Virus record (IMG/VR): IMGVR_UViG_3300042388_000128
Coordinates: 1-28,331 of that record
Direction: 5' to 3' (one strand)
Origin: a virus
Length of the DNA stretch: 28,331 nt
A program made the translations under genes and the position numbers. Positions 14,773 through 20,658 of the stretch are shown here, one piece after another (within the stretch, counting starts at the first letter, position 1; each line of letters starts with the position of its first letter). The notes beneath the pieces were generated by a model, which saw only the letters and a program-made list of their open reading frames with translations, was not told where the DNA came from and did no database searches.

Positions 14773-15506
14773 GTGAAGTAGGTGCCGACGCCGGGGAAGG
14801 ATCCAAAGGGCAGTTCGTTGTTGGCCCCAAAACGCACCTCACAACTGCTTAAACGCTTGCCGCATACGTCTTGACCGGCCGAGCCAACCGCCTGATCGTT
14901 TTCGTTGTAGTAGTTGGTGCCGGTGTAGCCGCACTCAGTCGAGCGGTAGACCCACTGGCAAATGTTGCTGATGCACTGGCGCTTGGGTGCACGGACGCCT
15001 TGGAGGTCAAACGCGGCGGACAGCGTGAACTCCACTAGGTCCCGGTTCTCCAAGGACTTCTGAGAAATGCTGTACACCTCTCTAGGGAACTCGACCGTGG
15101 GGTCGGGGGTGCCGTAGGGGTTGACGTTGCCGGGAAAGTTGGTGGCGTCGATGTAACGCGCCAGCGTGCGGATACGTGTGAGCTTGGCGCCGATCAGGTC
15201 ATTGCCACTTGTGACGGCATTAACGATCAGCAGCAGCGAGGTGACCGTGCCATTGATGTTGGACACGCGCAGCTTTGGTTGGGGGAGCTGGCCGCCGCCC
15301 GTGTACTCAAAGCCATCCGCCTCAATTGGCATCCGCGTGTAGCTGTTGCCGTTCCAATAGACCGGGCCGTTGGCGTTGAGGCTGCTGCCGGCGTGGAAGC
15401 GGTAGGTGTCCGTGGAGCCATGCAGGGCTGCAACTAGCTGCAGCTCGAACAGCTCAATGACAGCGCTGGGCGCAATGCCTTGGAGGTCTGAGACGGGGAC
15501 TGCCAT
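14769..15506 (-). CDS. Minor tail protein with Fe-S-type cysteines (lambda gpL type)
   Basis: This 245-aa protein matches the L family of tail tip proteins. The N-terminal part ([39 protein letters not shown]) and the middle ([20 protein letters not shown]) carry the family pattern. The C-terminal quarter has five cysteines: C178, C183, C192, C215 and C222. The spacing of the last four (9, 23, 7) equals, as I recall, that of the four cysteines that hold an iron-sulfur cluster in lambda gpL. The protein probably binds such a cluster as well. It lies between M and K, as in lambda. The final residues are [11 protein letters not shown]. Confidence 0.92.
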   Translation of the reverse strand: MAVPVSDLQGIAPSAVIELFELQLVAALHGSTDTYRFHAGSSLNANGPVYWNGNSYTRMPIEADGFEYTGGGQLPQPKLRVSNINGTVTSLLLIVNAVTSGNDLIGAKLTRIRTLARYIDATNFPGNVNPYGTPDPTVEFPREVYSISQKSLENRDLVEFTLSAAFDLQGVRAPKRQCISNICQWVYRSTECGYTGTNYYNENDQAVGSAGQDVCGKRLSSCEVRFGANNELPFGSFPGVGTYFT

Positions 15507-15841
15507 TAGGGCTCAAACACTTGGCGAAACGTGGCCGTCACTGTGTTGAAGTTGAATGCGGTCAACGTGACCTGCCATTCGCTGCAAACGTATTTACCAG
15601 CTGTGCCCCGCGGCGGAGTCCAGTCGAAACTCTCACTACCTGCCCGTGCATCAAGAAAGGCCAGTATCTGATCACGTTCAGTGTTGGTGCGTTCAGCAAA
15701 CGTCAAGGACCATTCTTTAGGGTTGGCATTAAGTCCCCAAGTGATTCTGTTCTCGTAGCCATCGCCAAACTGGGTCCGCCTAACACGTGGCTGGCTGGAT
15801 TCCGTAGCTTCAAACGAAGGGGTCCAAGTAAAGGTTGCCAT
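15506..15841 (-). CDS. Minor tail protein (lambda gpM type)
   Basis: The 111-aa product has the typical gpM pattern: an N-terminal FTWTPSFEATESSQPRVRRT, then QFGDGYENRI, LTFAERTNTERDQILAFLDA, SFDWTPPRG and the end TVTATFRQVFEP. Proteins of this family attach near the tail tip and are needed for tail initiation. It sits between the tape measure gene (three bases away) and L (one-base TAATG overlap), the same order as in lambda. There is no sign of truncation: the length matches lambda gpM. Confidence 0.9.
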   Translation of the reverse strand: MATFTWTPSFEATESSQPRVRRTQFGDGYENRITWGLNANPKEWSLTFAERTNTERDQILAFLDARAGSESFDWTPPRGTAGKYVCSEWQVTLTAFNFNTVTATFRQVFEP

Positions 15842-15844
15842 GAT

Positions 15845-17974
15845 TTACGCCAACATCCCGCCGGGGCGCTTTTGCTTGATTAATTCTGCCTGCACTGCAC
15901 CAGCAACGACACGTGCAAGCTGGCCGCCCATAGCTTGATCACCTTGAACGCTGGTTCCCTTGGCATCAACATTCACCGTGATGTTTGTACCACCACCACC
16001 AGCAACGCCCAGTTTTCCATCTCGACCACGCTTGAGAGGAAGAATCCCTTCAGGACCAGCTTCACCCATCAGACCTAGATTTCCTGCACCACCATTTGCA
16101 AAACGGAAAAATGTTGGACTATTCACAATGCCACCATTGGCAAAGTAATTGCCAGAGATAGAGCCAAGACCAAAGTTTGCAGAAGAACGCATCCCAGAGG
16201 CATCTATTGCGCCCGACCGCCCAAGAAAACCGCCACTGAACATTCGACTGCCAGGTAGCAGACTTTGAATCAGTTGCATGACTGGAGCCAAGATCAGCAT
16301 CCGTGTCACCATGCGAGTCAAGTCGCTAACAATTGAAAGAGCAAAATCCTTAAATTGGAACTTGCCTGTCATTGTTAGATTGACAATTGCATCTTCCAAA
16401 TATTGGAATCCACCAGTGGTCACATCGCGAATGGCGTCGCGCAATGTCCCAAGGCTTTGAACATAAGAATCAATACCAGCCCTAAAACCATCTTGCGCGG
16501 CAGGCGCGGAAATTTTAGAGAGCATGTCCTCTCGATCTAAATCACCTAACGCAGCAGCGCGTTCCTTGCTTGCCTTGGCGCCAAGAGCGTTGAGATACTG
16601 CTGCGCTAAGCCTGTACCAGCTGAATTTGCAAGGCCTTCAAAAGCAATCGCGCCGCCAGTCTTGGCTTTCAATTCCTTGATTGTTTTCAGGAGACGCTCG
16701 CCATCGTCGTTAATCGTATTCAGCGCCTGTTGATATTGGGTTTCTATAGCCTGTCGCGCAGACTGACCGACTGCACTGGTCTCCAAATTTAAATCACGAA
16801 TACGCTGGCGAAGATCTGCGGCCAAGTCAGCACTATCGTCTAAGGCTTGATTGAAATCTCTTTGCGCCTTAAGCGCTTCACGTTCTGCTTCGCGTTGAGC
16901 GTTCAGATCAGTTGTTTGAATACCGCTGCCTCTAGTACGACGACCCGTGCCAGGGGAGGCGCTGTCGCTCCAAATTCTTTGGAATGCAGTCATGTTGCTG
17001 CCAAACCGATCCATAAAACCGGAGCCGTAGCGGTTGGCTTCTGCAACAGCACCTGCAAAGTCACCACTGAAAGCTAGTTGCGCACGTTTGGCAAACGAAC
17101 CAATAAGCTTTACGGCCTCATCAACAAGCTTGACCAAGGCATACAAAACAGTGGCAACAGACCGGACACCAACCTTGATTACATCAAACAAAGCGGTCCA
17201 ATCTTGCTTTGAGTCAAACAACTCTGCAAATACTTCTAAGATTGATTGCAGAGAAGGCAGCAGTGCATCTGTTAGCTCAAGGCCAAAGCCTCTGGTACTA
17301 ATTCCCAGTTCGGTAATCGTGTCATTGAACTTATCTGAACGCGCAGCAAAATCATCGCTTACTTTGTAGGTAAACTTTTCCATTGCCGTTGCGCCTTCGT
17401 TAAGCAAGGGAATTAGCTCTGCTCCGCTTTTGCCAAAAAGTGCCACGGCTGCTGCTGCCTTTTGAGCCCCGTCGGGCATATCAGCAAAGCGATCAGCAAG
17501 TTGCTTTAAGACTCGATCTGTTGGGATTAACTGGCCATTGCTGTCTTTTAGGCGAACGCCGAGATCACTAAACTTAGCGGCCAGCTCTTCGTTGCCTGAA
17601 GCAGCTTTTGCGATGTTGACGCTGAGTTTATTGATGCCTTTGCCAAGAGTGCCCATATCAACGTCAGCCAACTTGGCAGCATTGCCTATTGCAATCAGGG
17701 TATTGGCAGCCATGCCAGTCTTTTGCTGCAGGTTAAATAATTCATCACCTGCGTCGATAGACTTTTTGACCACCGCAGTCAATCCACCAACAATCGCACT
17801 TCCTGCAATCGCAGCACCGAATCCAGCCACTGCTCCCTTGAGGCTATTAAAACCAAGTGCTGCATTTTTTACTTGACCCTGCAACCCCTGCATTGAGTTG
17901 CCAAGCCTGCGGATATTGTTCTCCCCCTGCACATCCGCCTTGATGCGGAGCATGGCATCCATGTTCATTGCCAT
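15845..17974 (-). CDS. Tape measure protein (lambda gpH type)
   Basis: The 709-aa protein sets tail length and helps DNA entry. The N-terminal part has a hydrophobic segment (GFGAAIAGSAIVGGLTAVV, about 51-69) and the family pattern DELFNLQQKTGMAANTL, LGVRLKDSNGQLIPTDRVL and AVALFGKSGAELIPLLNEG. The middle (about 350-470) is a long, charged, mainly helical region. The C-terminus has repeated FANGG motifs with GLMGEAGPEGILPLKRGRDG (about 610-660), typical of lambda-like tape measures. At about 0.15 nm per residue the length would predict a tail near 105 nm. Its base composition is somewhat richer in A and T than the flanking tail genes. It starts one base after the chaperone frame ends. Confidence 0.93.
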   Translation of the reverse strand: MAMNMDAMLRIKADVQGENNIRRLGNSMQGLQGQVKNAALGFNSLKGAVAGFGAAIAGSAIVGGLTAVVKKSIDAGDELFNLQQKTGMAANTLIAIGNAAKLADVDMGTLGKGINKLSVNIAKAASGNEELAAKFSDLGVRLKDSNGQLIPTDRVLKQLADRFADMPDGAQKAAAAVALFGKSGAELIPLLNEGATAMEKFTYKVSDDFAARSDKFNDTITELGISTRGFGLELTDALLPSLQSILEVFAELFDSKQDWTALFDVIKVGVRSVATVLYALVKLVDEAVKLIGSFAKRAQLAFSGDFAGAVAEANRYGSGFMDRFGSNMTAFQRIWSDSASPGTGRRTRGSGIQTTDLNAQREAEREALKAQRDFNQALDDSADLAADLRQRIRDLNLETSAVGQSARQAIETQYQQALNTINDDGERLLKTIKELKAKTGGAIAFEGLANSAGTGLAQQYLNALGAKASKERAAALGDLDREDMLSKISAPAAQDGFRAGIDSYVQSLGTLRDAIRDVTTGGFQYLEDAIVNLTMTGKFQFKDFALSIVSDLTRMVTRMLILAPVMQLIQSLLPGSRMFSGGFLGRSGAIDASGMRSSANFGLGSISGNYFANGGIVNSPTFFRFANGGAGNLGLMGEAGPEGILPLKRGRDGKLGVAGGGGTNITVNVDAKGTSVQGDQAMGGQLARVVAGAVQAELIKQKRPGGMLA

Positions 17975-17975
17975 T

Positions 17976-18305
17976 TCACGCGCTCCGTTCGTTGAGTTTT
18001 AGAAGGGCTGCAGCTTCCATGACTTGGAGGTCCTCCAGCATTGATCGCTGATCCTCCACTTCATACAGTTTAAGCACCCATCCCACAGCGTTATAGTCCA
18101 AGCCAAACACGCCAGCCATGGTTGTACGCCATTGGGTCTGGAGGCGCAGAAACATTTGAACAACAGGCCAGTTCTCTTCCCATACCTCATAGTGTTCGGG
18201 TGCAATCAACTTCTCATCTGTGATGATGTTGAACGCATTTGCAGTTTTCTCCAGATCATCCTCGCCCTGATCGCCGCCGGCCCAATGCTCAGCGGCCTCT
18301 ATCAG
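17976..18305 (-). CDS. T domain of tail assembly chaperone, made as a -1 frameshift fusion with G (GT protein)
   Basis: No ATG opens this frame. The only internal candidate is a TTG at 18209, yet the frame is open and protein-like from the frameshift site onwards (LIEAAEHWAGGDQGED, LEKTANAFNIITDEK, then PEHYEVWEENWPVVQMF). The C-terminal part (WRTTMAGVFGLDYNAVGWVL and MLEDLQVMEAAALLKLNERS) resembles DUF1799, the domain that acts as T in lambda-like phages. Read through from G by a -1 shift, the product would be 228 residues (119 + 109). In lambda the GT fusion binds tail tube protein and tape measure, and a fixed G:GT ratio is needed for tails. The segment ends one base before the tape measure start. 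Confidence 0.85.
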   Translation of the reverse strand: MIEAAEHWAGGDQGEDDLEKTANAFNIITDEKLIAPEHYEVWEENWPVVQMFLRLQTQWRTTMAGVFGLDYNAVGWVLKLYEVEDQRSMLEDLQVMEAAALLKLNERSA

Positions 18306-18311
18306 TTTTTT
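18273..18311 (-). promoter_or_regulatory. -1 programmed ribosomal frameshift site of the tail chaperone
   Basis: On the minus strand the heptamer A_AAA_AAC occupies 18311..18305 in the G reading frame (CGA AAA AAC), directly before the G stop TGA (18304..18302). This is a textbook X_XXY_YYZ slip sequence. Eight bases further a GC-rich stem (GCCGC, 18296..18292, with GCGGC, 18277..18273) can form. After the shift the frame stays open for 109 codons. Heptamer, stop and open frame are seen; actual slippage is inferred from lambda-like phages. Confidence 0.88.
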
Positions 18312-18661
18312 CGCTTAGCTCCTTTAAGGCTGTCAAAGTAACTACGAAGGATCGCAACAGCAAGCATCGGGACTTCCAGCAACTGCTCTAGTGCTTTCTG
18401 GCTAAAGGGCACATCCTTGCCCGTGTCGTCTGTAATGCCAGACCAACCAACCAACACCTCGCCTGCCATTTCGGTCAGACGATCCAAATCGCCAGCAGCA
18501 TCTAGTCGGTCAAGCTCAGCCACCATTGGTGCAACGCGTGATTGCGGTAGTCGCTTGAACTCACCATCAAAGGTCTGACGTTCGTGGCGGCCCCCGTCAA
18601 CAGGAATGTCAAAGGAGACCGGCCAGCTGTAGGTGTCTGACTGCTTGAGAACAAATGACAT
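18302..18661 (-). CDS. Tail assembly chaperone, G protein
   Basis: The 119-aa protein is the short, unshifted chaperone. It starts SFVLKQSDTYSWPVSFDIPV and shows the usual pattern of this group: an N-terminal beta-rich segment (TFDGEFKRLPQSR), then helices (MVAELDRLDAAGDLDRLTEM, EVLVGWSGITDDTGKDVPFS) and a C-terminal helix with many basic residues (SYFDSLKGAKRKN). The end of the gene carries the A_AAA_AAC slip site. It lies between the tail tube and tape measure genes, the conserved location. Chaperones of this kind coat the tape measure before tube polymerisation and are absent from mature particles. Confidence 0.86.
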   Translation of the reverse strand: MSFVLKQSDTYSWPVSFDIPVDGGRHERQTFDGEFKRLPQSRVAPMVAELDRLDAAGDLDRLTEMAGEVLVGWSGITDDTGKDVPFSQKALEQLLEVPMLAVAILRSYFDSLKGAKRKN

Positions 18662-18675
18662 AGGGCTAGCTAGCT

Positions 18676-19611
18676 CTAGGAAAAAGCAATTGAAAACTCA
18701 TCGTTGCCAGCCGTGGTGGGAGTGGCAACAAACGGCAGATTCATCATCTGCACACCGTCGGTCTCCGCATAGGTCGGAGCAGTCACGTCGGACTGGGCAG
18801 AAGTAAAGGTCACCCGGTTGCCGGCGGTGGTGCCGTGCAGGAAACTCACGCTGCCGGTAGCGCTGCCAAGGGCGACGGTGAAGAAATCCTTGGCTGCAAT
18901 AGTGGGCGCCTCGATCATGCACGAGCCAGCTGGCTTGCGATCTGTGATCAGCACTTCCCCAGTGGAGCTGCCTACCAGCTGACGGTAGACGGTGCTGTTG
19001 GCCAGGTCAAAGTCGAAAGACTGCAGTAGGCCCGAGTAACCAAAGATCGAGAACGAAGAGGTGTTGCCCTGACGGAACACCAGCGGGGTGGCTTGGTTGC
19101 TGTAGGTAGCAGCTACCGGGGACACGTCGGTAGGAGCGTTAAAGATGCCAACCATTGAAAAGCTAATGGTCGGAATTTGACCCACTTCAGCCCTGATCGT
19201 GAATGAGCCGCGGCAACCCGTCAGCACATGGTTCAGGCCATCGCAGTTGTAAACGATGGTCGAGCTGGTGAAGCTGCTGCTAACTGGAGCGTAAGTAACG
19301 CTGGTGCTAGCAACGATGGTTTCAGAGGTGCCGCAGGCTTTCAGCAAATTGCCGTAGCGGGGGGCAGTGCCAGCAGTACCAGATCCCGCCAGCTCAACTT
19401 CAAAGCTCAGTTCGGCATAAGTGCGAGCAATCAGCTGTTCACTGTTGCCCATGTAGGCCCTAATCAAATCCCGGCTAACCACATCGCCAGCCAGCGGCGT
19501 CAACGACAAGTTGCGGACCAACACCGCATCAGTGTTGGCAGGGGTAGAGCTGGTGGCGTAGGTGGCCTCGCTCTTAGCCAGGATGTACGCCTTCCGCGCA
19601 ATCAGAGCCAT
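18676..19611 (-). CDS. Major tail tube protein
   Basis: This 311-aa protein is beta-rich throughout and starts ALIARKAYILAKSEATYATS, a start common among phage tail tube proteins. The first half has the tube pattern (AYMGNSEQLIARTYAELSFE, VELAGSGTAGTAPRYGNLLK, ACGTSETIVASTSVTYAP). The second half (SFTIRAEVGQIPTISFSMVG) continues the fold and includes the strand TPLVFRQGNTSSFSIFGYSG. It ends FVATPTTAGNDEFSIAFS. At more than 300 residues it is longer than lambda gpV, and resembles the two-domain tubes of many siphoviruses. It lies upstream of the chaperone gene and overlaps the end of the 56-aa gene before it by 38 bases. Confidence 0.88.
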   Translation of the reverse strand: MALIARKAYILAKSEATYATSSTPANTDAVLVRNLSLTPLAGDVVSRDLIRAYMGNSEQLIARTYAELSFEVELAGSGTAGTAPRYGNLLKACGTSETIVASTSVTYAPVSSSFTSSTIVYNCDGLNHVLTGCRGSFTIRAEVGQIPTISFSMVGIFNAPTDVSPVAATYSNQATPLVFRQGNTSSFSIFGYSGLLQSFDFDLANSTVYRQLVGSSTGEVLITDRKPAGSCMIEAPTIAAKDFFTVALGSATGSVSFLHGTTAGNRVTFTSAQSDVTAPTYAETDGVQMMNLPFVATPTTAGNDEFSIAFS

Positions 19612-19744
19612 TGCTCAAGTCCTCAGGTTGGGGATCGGAGGGTTGGGCCGGCTCTGTCCGCTCGATGAGCTTACGCTTGCCGGTTTTGGGGTCGAGTTCG
19701 TAAGAACCACCTTGGCCCCAGTATTCGTCCTTAATCGTAGCCAT
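19574..19744 (-). CDS. Small protein of unknown function between tail terminator and tail tube (56 aa)
   Basis: An ATG at 19744 begins two bases after the stop of the tail terminator gene, with GGAAAG about eight bases upstream. The frame encodes MATIKDEYWGQGGSYELDPK, then TGKRKLIERTEPAQPSDPQP, and closes with TAA at 19574 inside the tail tube gene. The end overlaps the tube frame by 38 bases. It is acidic at the start, basic in the middle and proline-rich after that, and is probably disordered. Without it there would be a gap of 135 bases here, and the overlap with both neighbours suggests coupling. I do not recognise a family. It could be a small head-tail or tail factor. Confidence 0.65.
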   Translation of the reverse strand: MATIKDEYWGQGGSYELDPKTGKRKLIERTEPAQPSDPQPEDLSNGSDCAEGVHPG

Positions 19745-19746
19745 CG

Positions 19747-20172
19747 TTAGCTTTCCAAGCTGCTGAGGGTTGTGCGATACCGGATAAGGTAATCACACAT
19801 GATGACGCCAGCTGATTGATCAGCATCGGCCATATCAAAATTAACGCCTTGTGGTGCAATGTCCATTGCATAACCACCTAACGTCAAATCCGCCATCAGC
19901 TTTGAGTGGGCAGAAACAATAATCGGATCTGCTAGCTGATCAGGAATTGAACCTCTGACGATAATTGCAATCCGTACCGTCAAAATCCAAGTCAGCGTTG
20001 GCAGGCTGGTTTCAATAATTGCCTGATCGTTGACCGCTTCTACGACAATGGCTGGGCTTTCGTCTCTAGCAAAAGCCTCCTGGCGGCTGCGATAAATCCG
20101 TGTACCCACGCCACTGGTGCCCGTAAGGGCAGTGCGGACGGCCGCAAGGATGTTCTCTCGCTTGCTGGTCAT
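19747..20172 (-). CDS. Tail terminator protein (lambda gpU type)
   Basis: The 141-aa protein starts with helix TSKRENILAAVRTALTGTSG, then RIYRSRQEAFARDESPAIVV, LTWILTVRIAIIVRG and, near the end, VIMCDYLIRYRTTLSSLES. This is the mixed alpha/beta layout of the U family: an N-terminal helix, a strand with the 'DESPAIVV' motif, a central strand pair and a C-terminal strand 'YxIxYRT'. Lambda gpU forms a hexameric ring that stops tube growth and joins the head. Order (connector, U, small gene, tube) supports this. A gpZ-like minor tail protein would be the alternative; no separate Z gene is seen in the window. Confidence 0.8.
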   Translation of the reverse strand: MTSKRENILAAVRTALTGTSGVGTRIYRSRQEAFARDESPAIVVEAVNDQAIIETSLPTLTWILTVRIAIIVRGSIPDQLADPIIVSAHSKLMADLTLGGYAMDIAPQGVNFDMADADQSAGVIMCDYLIRYRTTLSSLES

Positions 20173-20450
20173 GTCTTCTGCAGGCTGAGTTCAACAAATG
20201 CACCGTCATCAATCAGAAGCGCTTCACGCACCGTGTAGGCAATGCCACCCACAGAAATGCTGTCGCCATAGCGCAGGTCGCCAAAGTCACTGGCCTTAGC
20301 AGTCAACACGTAATCCGTGCTGATCACCATCCCGTCAGCAGCAAGCACGCGGCCAGGCATATCCAAGATGCCCAACGCAGAAACAGCCCCAGCGGTGCAG
20401 CTGAGGCCGAAGTCGTTAAGGAACTGATTGAGGTCTTCAGTCAGCGCCAT
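20169..20450 (-). CDS. Head-tail connector (lambda gpFII-like)
   Basis: This 93-aa protein starts MALTEDLNQFLNDFGLSCTA and has a beta-rich rest: ISTDYVLTAKASDFGDLRYG, SVGGIAYTVREALLIDDGAF and the end VELSLQKT. This is the pattern of small connector proteins of the FII/'Phage_attach' group, which close the head and bind the tail. It lies between the capsid block and the tail terminator, and overlaps the terminator gene by four bases (ATGA) and the small gene before it by 14 bases. Family assignment rests on size, strand pattern and position. Confidence 0.75.
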   Translation of the reverse strand: MALTEDLNQFLNDFGLSCTAGAVSALGILDMPGRVLAADGMVISTDYVLTAKASDFGDLRYGDSISVGGIAYTVREALLIDDGAFVELSLQKT

Positions 20451-20619
20451 CAGCTTTCGCCTTACGGGTGACTTTGGGCTTGGGCTCCTCAGGAGGTGCT
20501 TCAGCAGCCTTGCCCATTCGGATCAACTGATGTGCGGCTTGGTCTGGGACTTCAGTGACTTTGCCCTCTTCAACGAGAACATCACCAGCCCAGCAGTTCC
20601 GCAATCCAAGAACTTTCAT
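20437..20619 (-). CDS. Small protein of unknown function after the capsid gene (60 aa)
   Basis: The 60-aa product begins MKVLGLRNCWAGDVLVEEGK and ends in a charged tail (PPEEPKPKVTRKAKADGAD). The first 40 residues, with VTEVPDQAAHQLIRMGKAAE, follow a pattern I have seen in small phage proteins located between capsid and connector genes; they may form a small beta barrel with a basic tail. Its ATG lies only five bases after the T run of the terminator, so the ribosome-binding site AAGGAG sits before the terminator hairpin, 33 bases from the start codon. It occupies the place of FI in lambda, but no similarity to FI is evident. Confidence 0.7.
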   Translation of the reverse strand: MKVLGLRNCWAGDVLVEEGKVTEVPDQAAHQLIRMGKAAEAPPEEPKPKVTRKAKADGAD

Positions 20620-20624
20620 GGAAT

Positions 20625-20649
20625 AAAAAAGGGGCGGTTGCCCGCCCCC
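20625..20649 (-). terminator. Intrinsic terminator after the major capsid gene
   Basis: On the minus strand a seven-base-pair stem GGGGCGG/CCGCCCC (20648..20642 with 20637..20631) closes a GCAA tetraloop (20641..20638), followed by six T (20630..20625). This is a nearly ideal rho-independent terminator, ten bases after the capsid stop codon. There is no T run on the plus side, so it acts only in the direction of the operon. It would raise capsid transcripts over downstream genes, with partial read-through. Confidence 0.9.
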
Positions 20650-20658
20650 GGCTCCTTA

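Noticed and set aside
17976-18209. T domain as a separate gene from TTG at 18209
   Set aside because: The open frame extends 32 codons upstream to the slip site with protein-like sequence, and no ribosome-binding site precedes the TTG. A frameshift fusion explains it better.
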